Assembly (NCBI RefSeq): GCF_900142535.1
Contig: NZ_FRBE01000009.1
Coordinates: 62,001 to 126,000, forward strand
Direction: 5' to 3'
Source of the DNA: Fibrobacter sp. UWEL
Lineage (GTDB): Bacteria; Fibrobacterota; Fibrobacteria; Fibrobacterales; Fibrobacteraceae
Length of the DNA stretch: 64,000 nt
Positions 1-8,777 of this stretch are shown here, piece by piece (position 1 is the first letter of the stretch; each line of letters starts with the position of its first letter). The position numbers and the translations under genes are program-made. The notes under the pieces were generated by a model. The model was not told the origin of the DNA and made no database searches. It saw nothing but the letters and a program-made list of their open reading frames with translations.

Positions 1-120
1 AGAAGGACCAATGATAGAGAGAACTTCTCCTTCGCACAAGTCAAAGGAGATATCCTTCAGGACATGATTATCCCCGAAGGATTTTTTCAAATGCTTAACT
101 TCCAACACTGCGTTACTCAT
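1..120 (-). CDS. Amino-acid ABC transporter ATP-binding protein (N-terminal part, cut by window edge)
   Basis: Only the first 40 codons lie in the window. They read as the start of a polar amino-acid importer ATPase (GlnQ/HisP type): a first beta strand, then KSFGDNHVLKDISF, and the run IIGPS that begins the Walker A loop (normally GPSGSGKS) exactly at the window edge. The ATG is at 118-120 on the minus strand, 11 nt after the permease stop, so the two genes are co-transcribed and this is the cytoplasmic motor of the importer encoded next to it. The family is clear, the substrate is not. Confidence 0.88.
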   Translation of the reverse strand, partial: MSNAVLEVKHLKKSFGDNHVLKDISFDLCEGEVLSIIGPS

Positions 121-131
121 ATTGCCCTCCC

Positions 132-791
132 CTACTTATAGTAATTCAACTTCTTTTCGATGTAGGCGAAAAGGCAGCTGAGTAAAAGGTTTGCGATATA
201 GTAGAAGATACCGGCAACAAACAGCGGATAGATGCTGGCGTAAGCGGCCTGCTGCTTTTTAGCCAGAGAGAACAATTCCGTCACTGCAATCACCTGCGCC
301 AGAGAGGTATCCTTCACCAGAGTAATGACTTCATTGGCACTGGCGGGAACCACCTGCTTCACCACCTGAGGAAGGATAATACGGAAGAATGTCTGACCAC
401 GGGTCATACCCAACATCTGGGCGGCTTCGTACTGTCCCTTGGGAATGGCCTGAATGCCACCGCGGAAAATTTCCGCAAAGTAGGCAGCATAGTTGATGCT
501 AAAAGCGGCAATCACTGCAGGGAAACGATCGAAGGAAATTCCCAGTCCCGAATAATCGCTGAGGTAGTAGCTACCGAAATAGATAGCCACAATCTGCAGC
601 AGAAGAGGCGTTCCTCGCATTACGGAAATGTAGAAGGACACCGGATAACGGATAACGCGATACTTGCTCATCTTGAGAACCGCAATCAGCAGTCCCAGAG
701 GGATGGAGAACAGAAGCGTCAATCCGAAGATTTGAAGAGTGGTACAGAAACCACCCCAAAGAATCGGGAGGAGGGAGGATAAATCTGACAT
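132..791 (-). CDS. Polar amino-acid ABC transporter permease
   Basis: A 219-residue inner-membrane permease of the HisM/GlnP/GltK family, the usual length for this family. Hydrophobic segments fill roughly residues 10-40, 52-75, 90-110, 145-160 and 180-210. RGTPLLLQ at 59-66 is typical of polar amino-acid permeases, and the EAA loop starting EAAQMLGMTRG near residue 122 is the contact site for the ATPase. It sits between the binding-protein gene and the ATPase gene in one minus-strand operon. The 145-nt gap to the binding-protein gene is partly filled by a heptanucleotide array (798-853) that reaches almost to this start codon, so there is no obvious Shine-Dalgarno. Substrate specificity cannot be read from sequence alone. 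Confidence 0.93.
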   Translation of the reverse strand: MSDLSSLLPILWGGFCTTLQIFGLTLLFSIPLGLLIAVLKMSKYRVIRYPVSFYISVMRGTPLLLQIVAIYFGSYYLSDYSGLGISFDRFPAVIAAFSINYAAYFAEIFRGGIQAIPKGQYEAAQMLGMTRGQTFFRIILPQVVKQVVPASANEVITLVKDTSLAQVIAVTELFSLAKKQQAAYASIYPLFVAGIFYYIANLLLSCLFAYIEKKLNYYK

Positions 792-797
792 TTAGGT

Positions 798-853
798 GCG
801 AGGGACGAGGTACGAGTTATGAGTTATGAGATATGAGTTATGAGTTTCGAGCA
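798..853. repeat. Heptanucleotide tandem array, 8 units
   Basis: Eight consecutive 7-mers with the pattern RYGAGNN: gcgaggg, acgaggt, acgagtt, atgagtt, atgagat, atgagtt, atgagtt, tcgagca. On the transcribed (minus) strand the core unit reads AACTCAT. The array begins 6 nt upstream of the permease start codon and lies between two genes of the same operon. A second array of the same unit is at 58142-58218 in an equivalent position. The last two units take part in a long-range inverted repeat: 839-852 is complementary to 902-915 apart from one base. Confidence 0.85.
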
Positions 854-936
854 GGAAATTATGATTTACAGAAATTTCTCAAAGCGTTCAAAAGAGCGCA
901 TGCTCAAAACTCATAGGGCAAAGCCCTGGCTCGTCG

Positions 937-1722
937 CTATTTGCCGAACCACTTGGCGGAGATTTCTGCGAACTTGCCGTCAGCCTGCATGGCCTTCAGG
1001 GTTTCGTTCACTGCGTCACGGAGTGCCTGGTCCTTCTTGCGGAAGCCAATGGCGTAGACTTCATCGCTAAGGCCTTCTTCCATCACCACGAAATCCTTGG
1101 CATTGGAGGTAATCCAGAACTTGGCAACGATTTCATCCAGGAATACAGCGTCCACACCACCCTTATCCAAATCCATCATAGCAGTCTGATTGTCGTCAAA
1201 GGGAATGATTTCCTTGGCAGCCTTACCAGCGTCAGAAGCTTCCAACAGTTTTTGGGCTGTGGAACCGTTCTGGACAGCAATCTTCTTGCCAGCAAGAGCA
1301 GCAAGATTTGCAAGAGACTTATCCTTCACGGAGAAAATCATACGATTCTTCAGATAAGGATCGCTGAGGTTCATGGCGGCGGCACGGGCAGAGTCCACAC
1401 TCATGCCATTCCAAATGCAGTCAATCTTGCCGGTATTCAATTCCTGTTCCTTGGCATCCCAGGAAATGGGCTGAGTCTTCAGCTTGACGCCGAGACGTGT
1501 GCAAACTTCATTTGCCAGGTCAATATCGAAACCCACAATGTTATTGTCCTTGTCACGGAAGCCCATGGGCGGGAAAGAATCATCCAAGCCCAGCACAAAT
1601 TCACCAGCACTCTTCACCTTTTCCAGGGACATATCACCCTGAGTCTGAGTTTCCTTGTTTTCGTTACAGCCAGTAAAGACCAATGCTGCAGCAACAGCAA
1701 GACCAGCGAAAAGCTTTTTCAT
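937..1722 (-). CDS. Polar amino-acid ABC transporter substrate-binding lipoprotein
   Basis: A 261-residue family 3 solute-binding protein. It starts with a lipoprotein signal peptide (lipobox VFTGC, Cys19), so it is likely membrane-anchored in the periplasm. The ligand-binding lobe begins with FVLGLDDSFPPMGFRDKD and GFDIDLANEVCTRLG, both characteristic of this family. The start is supported by AAGGAG about 8 nt upstream. It is the first gene of the binding protein-permease-ATPase operon. A TTGACT/TATATC pair upstream (near 1755-1760 and 1733-1739, plus-strand coordinates) could be its promoter, with a very short leader. A small hairpin (arms AGGGC/GCCCT, near 914-925) follows its stop codon. 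The ligand is unknown. Confidence 0.93.
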   Translation of the reverse strand: MKKLFAGLAVAAALVFTGCNENKETQTQGDMSLEKVKSAGEFVLGLDDSFPPMGFRDKDNNIVGFDIDLANEVCTRLGVKLKTQPISWDAKEQELNTGKIDCIWNGMSVDSARAAAMNLSDPYLKNRMIFSVKDKSLANLAALAGKKIAVQNGSTAQKLLEASDAGKAAKEIIPFDDNQTAMMDLDKGGVDAVFLDEIVAKFWITSNAKDFVVMEEGLSDEVYAIGFRKKDQALRDAVNETLKAMQADGKFAEISAKWFGK

Positions 1723-1794
1723 ATAATCTCCTTGATATAAGATGCTCTAAATGTAGTCAAAAATAAATTCCTAGATTTCAGGGAAAGGTTTACT

Positions 1795-3492
1795 ATGGCA
1801 TATTCCAGCGTTTTTCAAAATCGGGACTGGTGGAAACACACCATCGCCTACGAAATCTATCCCAGCAGTTTTCAGGATTCCAACGGAGACGGCTTTGGAG
1901 ACATTAACGGCATTACGAGCCGTCTGGATTATCTCCAATCATTAAAGGTGGGTGCTCTCTGGCTTACGCCGGTTTACGCCTCCCCTATGGTAGATAACGG
2001 CTATGACGTTTCCGACTTCTACAAAATCAATCCGCTATACGGAACCATGGAAGATATGGACCGTCTTATTGCTGAAGCGGACAAGCGGAACATCAAAATC
2101 GTGATGGACCTGGTTTTCAACCATACGTCAGAAGAATGTGAATGGTTCAAGGAATCTCGCAGTAACCGCCACAACCCCAAAAGGGATTGGTATATCTGGA
2201 AAGATCCTGTCATTACAGTAGCGGAAGACGGCAGCGAACATAGGGAGCCTCCCAACAACTGGCGTAGCATTTTCGGCGTACCCGCTTGGACCTGGTGCGA
2301 GGAACGTCAGCAATATTATCTACACACCTTTGCGGAACAGCAACCTGACATTAACTGGGAAAATCCAGACGTTCGCCAGGCACTTTATGACATTGCCAAC
2401 TTCTGGATCAACAAGGGCGTTGGCGGTTTCAGAATTGATGCCATTCCCTACATCAAGAAGCCTTCGAATTTCGCAAACGGCAAGCCCGACGCAAGCGACG
2501 GGATGGTCAGCATTCACACCATGACCGTAAACACGACGGGAATTCTTGATTTTCTGCAAGAGTTTAAGGCCAATGTTACAGAAGGAAAAAACGTCTTTAC
2601 GGTAGCGGAAGCAAATGGCGTTGGCCCTGAAGATTTAAAATACTGGGTGGGCGAAAAAGGAGCATTCGATATGCTCTTTGAATTCGGCCATCTGCATGAT
2701 GTTGAAATCTGGTGCAAGCCCACCCCCTTTGGCATTATGGACTTTAAGAAAGCCCTACTGGCAAGCCAGAAGGCTACGGCAAAGAACGGCTGGTATCCCG
2801 TATTCTTTGAGAATCACGACAAGCCCCGCAGCGTCCATAATTTTTTCAGTCCTAAGGTGGCGAACCATCCGGATTCCAATAAGATGGCAGCCAAAGCCAT
2901 CGCCGTTCTCATGATGACTTTGCGAGGCACGCCTTTCTTGTTTGAAGGGCAGGAAATCGGCATGACCAACGTGAAGTGGAATTCCATTGACAAGTACGAC
3001 GAAGTGAACACCAAGGCACAGTACAACTTGGCGCTTCAGGAAGGATTCTCCCCCACAGATGCAATGGAATTCGTCAACCGCTTTAGTCGAGACAACGCCC
3101 GCACGCCCATGCAATGGGACAACAGTCCGAATGCAGGTTTCACCACCGGAAAACCTTGGCTCGGCATGAACGAGAACTATCCAGATATAAATGTCGCAAC
3201 AGAAGAACAGGATGAAAATTCCGTCCTGAATTTCTACAAGAAACTCATTGAACTCAGGCAGGATTCTCCCGCCTTAAACGGCGGCAATTTGGAAATTCTT
3301 CTGGAAGAACACCCTCAAGTAATGGGATACAAACGTGGCGAATACACCATCCTGGTAAATCTTGATGAAGCATCCGTAACGTTAGATAAGGCTCTCATTG
3401 AGCAAAAAGAAAAGGTCATCTCCAACTATGGAGACAACCTCATTTCCAATATCTTGCGTCCCTTGGAAGCGCTAATTCTAAAAGCAACCTAA
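1795..3492 (+). CDS. GH13 alpha-glucosidase / oligo-1,6-glucosidase family protein
   Basis: A 565-residue glycoside hydrolase of the oligo-1,6-glucosidase/alpha-glucosidase group (GH13 subfamily 31 type), with no signal peptide, so probably cytoplasmic. A calcium-site loop DSNGDGFGD lies at 28-36 and region I DLVFNH at 105-110. QPDIN at 183-187 is close to the QPDLN signature of this group. GFRIDAI carries nucleophile Asp215, FTVAEA the acid/base Glu272, and FENHD the transition-state Asp342. The residue after the nucleophile is Ala rather than the Val usual in strict oligo-1,6-glucosidases, which suggests alpha-1,4 or mixed linkage preference (inference). RBS GGAAAGG precedes the ATG. Its stop overlaps the stop of the convergent hydrolase gene by 4 bp. 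Expected role: splitting imported malto- or isomalto-oligosaccharides. Confidence 0.92.
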   Translation: MAYSSVFQNRDWWKHTIAYEIYPSSFQDSNGDGFGDINGITSRLDYLQSLKVGALWLTPVYASPMVDNGYDVSDFYKINPLYGTMEDMDRLIAEADKRNIKIVMDLVFNHTSEECEWFKESRSNRHNPKRDWYIWKDPVITVAEDGSEHREPPNNWRSIFGVPAWTWCEERQQYYLHTFAEQQPDINWENPDVRQALYDIANFWINKGVGGFRIDAIPYIKKPSNFANGKPDASDGMVSIHTMTVNTTGILDFLQEFKANVTEGKNVFTVAEANGVGPEDLKYWVGEKGAFDMLFEFGHLHDVEIWCKPTPFGIMDFKKALLASQKATAKNGWYPVFFENHDKPRSVHNFFSPKVANHPDSNKMAAKAIAVLMMTLRGTPFLFEGQEIGMTNVKWNSIDKYDEVNTKAQYNLALQEGFSPTDAMEFVNRFSRDNARTPMQWDNSPNAGFTTGKPWLGMNENYPDINVATEEQDENSVLNFYKKLIELRQDSPALNGGNLEILLEEHPQVMGYKRGEYTILVNLDEASVTLDKALIEQKEKVISNYGDNLISNILRPLEALILKAT

Positions 3493-4316
3493 TGGGTGCG
3501 GAAAAATTCCAGAACGCGTTCCTTATAATCCTTGGCCTCGTCAAATACGGCGTGGCCATTTTCTTCATAAGTATAGAACTGGTAAGGGACGTTTTCAGAT
3601 TTCAATTTTTCTGCAATCTTGACGGAAGCTTCATAGGTCACCACATGGTCAAGGCCAGCGCCAATGACAAGCGTAGGACACTGAATCTTACCCAGATTGT
3701 CGTAGGTATCCACCCCGGCACAAGCTTCCGCCGTAATGGCAAAACGATGCAGTTCCTCCGCAGTCAAATTCTTGTACATCATGAGAAGCGCACGGCGATA
3801 ACGCTGAAGGAATGCGGGCGTAAAAGCATTGTCAATGAAGTCATTGACCAATTCTTCGGTCTTTCCTTCACGAGCTAATTTAGCCCAGTTCCCGATGACT
3901 GCGACCTGAAGTGGTTCTGCCTTGGAAGAACTGGATGCAAGAACCAGCTGACCCACCAATTCAGGATTGTTAATTGCCATATACTGGGCAATCATTCCGC
4001 CTTGGGAAGTTCCAAGAACAGAAGCATGTTCTATGCCAATAGCCTTAAGAGTTGCAGCCAAGTCGTGAGCCATTTCCTTGACGGAATAAACCTCGGGCAT
4101 GTTCTTTCGGCGGTCGAAAAGATAGACCGTGTAATCATCCTTGAACACCTTGTAGGCGGTCTCTACAGAGCTGGCAGAAGCCAGGGTGCTTCGAAGACTC
4201 AATCCAGGAATAATTACAAAGGGTTTGGAGCCACTACCAAAGGTTGCGTACTCCATTTCAATATCGCCACCATCTAGAGCGGCACCAACAACACTTACTG
4301 TCTTGAGGTCTGCCAT
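3489..4316 (-). CDS. Alpha/beta-fold hydrolase
   Basis: A 275-residue cytoplasmic alpha/beta hydrolase. The oxyanion segment is PGLSLR (37-42), the nucleophile elbow LGTSQGG gives Ser104, GAGLDHVV supplies the acidic residue and NGHAVFDE the C-terminal catalytic His. The family covers esterases, lactonases and C-C hydrolases, and the substrate cannot be assigned. It lies 21 nt downstream of the FIST-GGDEF gene on the same strand and is probably co-transcribed with it. It converges on the GH13 gene with a 4-bp stop overlap, leaving no room for an intergenic terminator. Confidence 0.85.
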   Translation of the reverse strand: MADLKTVSVVGAALDGGDIEMEYATFGSGSKPFVIIPGLSLRSTLASASSVETAYKVFKDDYTVYLFDRRKNMPEVYSVKEMAHDLAATLKAIGIEHASVLGTSQGGMIAQYMAINNPELVGQLVLASSSSKAEPLQVAVIGNWAKLAREGKTEELVNDFIDNAFTPAFLQRYRRALLMMYKNLTAEELHRFAITAEACAGVDTYDNLGKIQCPTLVIGAGLDHVVTYEASVKIAEKLKSENVPYQFYTYEENGHAVFDEAKDYKERVLEFFRTH

Positions 4317-4337
4317 CAGGGAACCCTACTAAAATAA

Positions 4338-6089
4338 TTACAGAACTACGACCTTATTCTTGCCCGTACGCTTCGCTTGATAAAGAGCATCATCCACACG
4401 AACGCAAATAGCGTCAACAGTATCACCCTTCTTCAATTCCGTAGCACCAAGACTAATGGTCTTTCTTCCCACAGCAGGGAACTGTATTTGAGCGAAACCG
4501 GTACGAACAACTTCTGCAAATTCAACAGCTTCCTTCAATCCCATATCCGGAAGCATGATCATAAATTCTTCACCACCCCAGCGGCCAGCATCAGCATCCG
4601 GAGCATTTTCAAAAGAGGCCACCTGAATTTGCTTAGAAAGGCCTTCAATAACAGTATCGCCTTCCTTATGGCCAAAGGTATCATTCACCGACTTAAAGTT
4701 GTCGATATCAATCATGACCAGAGACATCTTGCCATTGGGGTTTTCTGCAAAACGTCGTTCGATTCTACGCTGAATTTCACCACGGTTATACAAGCCCGTC
4801 AGAGCATCCGTAATGGAGTTCTTGGTCATCTTGTTGTACATTTCCACAAGTTCAGCGGAAGATACGTTAGTGAAGTTTGCAAGACGGGTAATAATGGAAA
4901 CCTTGCCCGCACGAGTTCCATCGCCAACAACAGCAGTCTTCTTCCTGGAAGCGTCCGCACGGCCTTCGCGGAAACCGACAGCAGTAATCGTCACGTTATG
5001 CAACTTCACCGTATTCCGGGAACGTAAAATCTGTCCAGCGCAGTAGCAACCATAGGTCGGAGCAATAAAGTCAAACGGGGTCGTTTCCTTATTGACGTCG
5101 TCTTCGCCCCAGAACGTTCTTCTGGCCATACTGGAATACAGGTAAATGGCATCGGGGCAGAAGTTTGTCAGTTTGGAAGCCCCCATCTTAACACTTTCCA
5201 TAATGGCCTGGGGATCACCATAGGCAATCTTCGCAGTAATACCTCTCCTCAAGTCCGAAGCAAGCAGCAGTGCCCCTTGTTCAGAACAAGCCATGGGAGA
5301 ACGCAAAAGATATTCGCCATCTTCGTTATAGAAGAGGGGAAATTCCAACGTGTTATGGAAGAAATAGTAGTCGTTCTGAATATTCAGGTACTTGGAATAC
5401 GCCTCAAACGCAGGCTGTCCATCCAGTTCACACAGGACATTTCCTTGAACCTTAGTGACTTCGAACGGTCTTCCCAGTGGTTTCCAACCTGAAATCTTGG
5501 TTGTTTCCACATACAGGTCATCGCCACCATAAAGAAGACAGACAACAGATTCCGCGGAAAAGCCATGTCTATTGGAAAAGACATAAGTCGAACTTTCATC
5601 ACTGGCAGCACCAGCCAGACCACCAAAAATCTGAACATCGCCCCTTATTTTTTGTAAGCCTTTACAAAAAGCAGTATAGGACAGGCTAGGCGAAGTCGCT
5701 AATAGTTCAATTGCCTTAATCCAAGGTCTTTTTTCAACCTCACGAACCAAATCCGCCGCCACAGAAGCTGCGGAATCAGAATTCAGCACATATTGCAAAA
5801 TGCCTACACGGCTAGATTCTTTTTCAAGGACTGTACAACAAATCGTAACCGAATTCCCGGAAAAGCTTCCGTTCACAATACTTCCAGAGCAGGAACCACC
5901 TACGCAGAAAGCATCCGGAAACGCGTCCACAATGGAATTACAGACGAAACTCAGTTTTTTAAAGTCCGACTGTTCCGAGAAAACATGAAAAAGCAGCTTC
6001 ATAGGCTTGTTCCCACGGAACTTACCTAAACGCTGAAGCAGATCGCCCAACTGATTCGGGTTTTCATATGCAAATTGAAGCTGTTTCAT
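4338..6089 (-). CDS. FIST sensor domain - GGDEF diguanylate cyclase
   Basis: A 583-residue protein with no signal peptide or membrane segment. Residues about 10-380 match the FIST_N/FIST_C input module (cues such as GGSCSGSIVNG and FGGLAGAASDESSTYVF), thought to bind small ligands such as amino acids. Residues about 420-583 form a GGDEF domain with DALTGLYNR, MIDIDNFKSVNDTFGH and the active-site variant GGEEF at 505-509, so it should make cyclic di-GMP. The product-inhibition RxxD motif is missing: Ala occupies both positions where Arg and Asp are expected. It heads a two-gene unit with the alpha/beta hydrolase. Ligand and output are unknown. Confidence 0.88.
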   Translation of the reverse strand: MKQLQFAYENPNQLGDLLQRLGKFRGNKPMKLLFHVFSEQSDFKKLSFVCNSIVDAFPDAFCVGGSCSGSIVNGSFSGNSVTICCTVLEKESSRVGILQYVLNSDSAASVAADLVREVEKRPWIKAIELLATSPSLSYTAFCKGLQKIRGDVQIFGGLAGAASDESSTYVFSNRHGFSAESVVCLLYGGDDLYVETTKISGWKPLGRPFEVTKVQGNVLCELDGQPAFEAYSKYLNIQNDYYFFHNTLEFPLFYNEDGEYLLRSPMACSEQGALLLASDLRRGITAKIAYGDPQAIMESVKMGASKLTNFCPDAIYLYSSMARRTFWGEDDVNKETTPFDFIAPTYGCYCAGQILRSRNTVKLHNVTITAVGFREGRADASRKKTAVVGDGTRAGKVSIITRLANFTNVSSAELVEMYNKMTKNSITDALTGLYNRGEIQRRIERRFAENPNGKMSLVMIDIDNFKSVNDTFGHKEGDTVIEGLSKQIQVASFENAPDADAGRWGGEEFMIMLPDMGLKEAVEFAEVVRTGFAQIQFPAVGRKTISLGATELKKGDTVDAICVRVDDALYQAKRTGKNKVVVL

Positions 6090-6193
6090 CTACAAGGCAG
6101 AATATAAGTAAATCAAGCAAAACATTCTGTGATATGTAACCAAATCAGGCCGTTTTTCATTCCAAGTTGAAACATTACAGCTTTTTAGCGATG

Positions 6194-6904
6194 TTACCCA
6201 TCCATTTTCCAGCCACAATCATTGTGATAAATCATCTGGCGGGTCATGCCGCCGTCAATACAGATGTTTTCGCCCGTAATAAAGCCAGCCTTATCTGAAG
6301 CAAGGAAAAGCACCATATTGGAAATGTCCAAAGGATTACCTACGCGACCTGCCGGCTGCTGCGTTGCGTCAGGGCCTTCGTATTCTGTAAAATCCGTATC
6401 GATCCAGCCCGGAGAAATAGAATTCACCCGCAGTTTGCCAGCAAAGCTCACTGCCATGGCGTGGGTCAAGGCTGCAATGCCGCCCTTCGCCGCCGTATAG
6501 CTTTCAGTCTGAGGCTGGCTCATGCGATCGCGGGATGAAGAAATGTTGATGATGGAGGCGCCAGGGGCAAAGTACCCCGCAAAAAGTTTAGTCAAGTAAA
6601 AAGGCGCAGTCACTCCTACCGCCAAAGCATAGCTAAATTCCTCGTAAGAACATTCATCGATGCCTTTCATCAAAGGCAGGGCATTATTCACCAGTACATC
6701 CACATGGCCGAACTTCTCAATGACGTGAGTTGCGAACTGTTCCAAAACTTCCTTCTTGGATAGGTCGCCCACAAAAGAGGGGTTTTCGCGAATGTCGATA
6801 TAGACGACCTGCGCCCCTTCTTTTTCAAATTCGCTTACGATGGTCTTGCCGATGCCGTGGGCACCGCCGGTAACAACAACAACTTTATCTTTGAATGCAT
6901 TCAT
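6194..6904 (-). CDS. SDR family oxidoreductase
   Basis: A 236-residue classical short-chain dehydrogenase/reductase. TGGAHGIG at 12-19 is the dinucleotide-binding loop, NNA at 73-75 the structural motif, Ser in ISSSRD at about 122-124, and Tyr136/Lys140 in YTAAK complete the catalytic set. ISPGWIDTDF and the ending GENICIDGGM are typical of this family. Asp37 at the end of beta 2 (VVYIDIRE) suggests NAD over NADP (inference). The substrate is unknown. It is divergent from the U32-like gene across only 43 bp, which carry a small dyad (6915-6928). Confidence 0.9.
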   Translation of the reverse strand: MNAFKDKVVVVTGGAHGIGKTIVSEFEKEGAQVVYIDIRENPSFVGDLSKKEVLEQFATHVIEKFGHVDVLVNNALPLMKGIDECSYEEFSYALAVGVTAPFYLTKLFAGYFAPGASIINISSSRDRMSQPQTESYTAAKGGIAALTHAMAVSFAGKLRVNSISPGWIDTDFTEYEGPDATQQPAGRVGNPLDISNMVLFLASDKAGFITGENICIDGGMTRQMIYHNDCGWKMDG

Positions 6905-6914
6905 GGGAACAAGT

Positions 6915-6928
6915 ATAGATTATTCTAT
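6915..6928. promoter_or_regulatory. Dyad in the SDR / U32-like divergent promoter region
   Basis: Perfect arms ATAGA/TCTAT with a 4-bp centre lie in the middle of the 43-bp gap between two divergent start codons. The gap is AT-rich and must hold both promoters, so the dyad is a candidate operator or overlapping -10 elements. No regulator is identified. Confidence 0.35.
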
Positions 6929-6947
6929 TTTATGGGCGAGGAATAAA

Positions 6948-7856
6948 ATGAAAGCTTACTACCACCTTCCCGGACTTTTCGAGTTCTACGATTTGTACAA
7001 GGCGTTCTTGCCTTTGTTCCGCGAGCATCGAGAGTGGTTTTATGACTGGTGTGAAATAGGTTCTATTTATGGTGCGCCCAGCGATTGCATCTGGGGCGGT
7101 GGCAGGGTAGGTTTCGGCGATGAGCCAGCAGAAAATGTTGCGGAACTTGTGAAGGAATATGGAATTTCCGCAAGACTTACGTTCAGCAATTCTTTGATCC
7201 GTGAGGAACATCTTGGGGATAAGAAATGCAATGAGTTGTGCAGACTGTTTGGAGGCCGTGCAGGCCAAAACGGGATCGCGGTTCAGAATGGCGTCATTGT
7301 TCACTCCGACCTATTGCTGAATTATCTCAAGGTTCGCTATCCGGAATTTTATTTCGTCTCTAGCACCACAAAAGTCATCACCGACTTCGCACAATTTTCG
7401 ACCGAATTGAATTGCGACGAATTTCGTTATGTTGTTCCAGATTTCCGCCTCAACAAAGAATTAGAAAATCTGCGCGGACTGAGCGACGAGCAAAAGCAGA
7501 AAGTGGAATTCCTTTGCAATGAATGTTGCTGGTTCGGCTGTCAAGATCGCAAGAACTGTTACGAAAACGTAAGCCGCAAAAATCTCGGCGAAGACTGCAA
7601 AGATCACATCTGCCGTTCTCCAGGCGCAAAGAAAGGCTACCGCTTTTCCGACGCCATGAAGAATCCCGGCTTCATCGGAATCAACGAAATCCAGAATATC
7701 TACGCCCCCGCAGGTTTCTCCCAGTTCAAAATTGAAGGCCGAAGTCTTGGCAGCGCCCTCATCCTGGAATTCCTGCTTTACTACATGACCAAGCCAGAAT
7801 ACCAGTTGAACGTCCGCGAAGAAATCTATCTGGACAGTACTCTGGATTTGTTTTAG
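6948..7856 (+). CDS. U32-like (peptidase U32 / UbiU-TrhP type) Cys-rich protein
   Basis: A 302-residue cytoplasmic protein. The ATG at 6948 is chosen because GCGAGGA lies just upstream; longer in-frame extensions would run into the divergent SDR gene. The near-C-terminal FKIEGRSLGSA resembles the LKIEGRMKS signature of the U32 family (TrhP, RlhA, UbiU/V). A Cys cluster CNECCWFGCQDRKNC followed by C and HIC about 10-20 residues later could hold an iron-sulfur cluster, as known for U32 members. The length fits the short UbiU/UbiV-like forms better than the roughly 450-residue TrhP-like ones. Function (tRNA hydroxylation, quinone hydroxylation or other) is not decidable here. No Ubi genes are nearby. 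Confidence 0.6.
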   Translation: MKAYYHLPGLFEFYDLYKAFLPLFREHREWFYDWCEIGSIYGAPSDCIWGGGRVGFGDEPAENVAELVKEYGISARLTFSNSLIREEHLGDKKCNELCRLFGGRAGQNGIAVQNGVIVHSDLLLNYLKVRYPEFYFVSSTTKVITDFAQFSTELNCDEFRYVVPDFRLNKELENLRGLSDEQKQKVEFLCNECCWFGCQDRKNCYENVSRKNLGEDCKDHICRSPGAKKGYRFSDAMKNPGFIGINEIQNIYAPAGFSQFKIEGRSLGSALILEFLLYYMTKPEYQLNVREEIYLDSTLDLF

Positions 7857-7859
7857 CGT

Positions 7860-8741
7860 TTACTTGATGCAAAAACCGGATGTTTTCAAGAATTCTACTA
7901 GGAACTTGTAGAAGTTTTCGACACGACTGTTGTCCTGTTTCGTCTTTCTGAAGGAAACAACAATGTCGCGCTTAAAATCGATGTCCGATATTTCAAGCAA
8001 CTTGATTTTTCTTTCATCAACGTTTCCCCAGGAAAGTTCCGGCCAAAAGCCAACGCCAATACCCGCAGCCACAGCATCCTTGACGGCACTTACATTATCG
8101 CTTTCAAAAGCAATTTTAGTATTGAAGCCAATTTTACTGCAATAGTGATTACATATATTTCTAAACTGCTTTGATCCGCACAGTTCAATAAAGTTTTCAT
8201 TTTGCAAATCCTGTAGGGACACCTTTTTCACGGTCTTATAATCGCCAGTGTTGGGTACCGCAAGAAATATTTTTTCGGAACAGACAAAATACTCGTCGTC
8301 GGTAAACGGAGCGGAAACAAATTCTGCATACGTATGAACGCAGATATCAAACAAAGTCGTCTCTTCATTCTGGATCAAATTGAAGTGAGTCTCCTTATCC
8401 GATTTCTTATATTGAATAATGGCCTTGGTAATTAAGGAAGATGCAGCAAGCACATTCAAATTGATGGTAGAATTATTCTTCTTCGCCATGGCATGAAGTT
8501 GCTTCGGCAGAAAATCAATATCTTCAATAAGCGGCTTCAAATGCTTGTACAGGTATTGGCCATATTCTGTAAGCACAATGTTCCTGCCCTTATTTAAAAA
8601 CAATGGAACATCCAGTTCAGCCTCCAGCTTATGGATAGACTGGGTCAAAGCGGGTTGGGCAATGCAAAGGTTCTTAGCACTCTGGGTCACATGTTGTGTT
8701 CTTGCCACTTCCAAAAAATAACGCAAATGTGTTAATTCCAT
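7860..8741 (-). CDS. LysR-family transcriptional regulator
   Basis: A 293-residue regulator. Residues 1-60 carry the winged helix-turn-helix (LRYFLEVARTQHVTQSAKNL, then AQPALTQSIHKLEAELDVPLF), and the rest is a periplasmic-binding-like effector domain. It is transcribed away from the PQ-loop gene at 8852 across a 110-bp gap holding a palindrome (8778-8794), the usual arrangement for a LysR protein controlling its divergent neighbour. It converges tightly (3 bp) with the U32-like gene. The effector is unknown; control of the PQ-loop/FISUMP genes is an inference from layout. Confidence 0.93.
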   Translation of the reverse strand: MELTHLRYFLEVARTQHVTQSAKNLCIAQPALTQSIHKLEAELDVPLFLNKGRNIVLTEYGQYLYKHLKPLIEDIDFLPKQLHAMAKKNNSTINLNVLAASSLITKAIIQYKKSDKETHFNLIQNEETTLFDICVHTYAEFVSAPFTDDEYFVCSEKIFLAVPNTGDYKTVKKVSLQDLQNENFIELCGSKQFRNICNHYCSKIGFNTKIAFESDNVSAVKDAVAAGIGVGFWPELSWGNVDERKIKLLEISDIDFKRDIVVSFRKTKQDNSRVENFYKFLVEFLKTSGFCIK

Positions 8742-8777
8742 AATTTTTACCTATACAAATTCACTTATGAATGTGAT

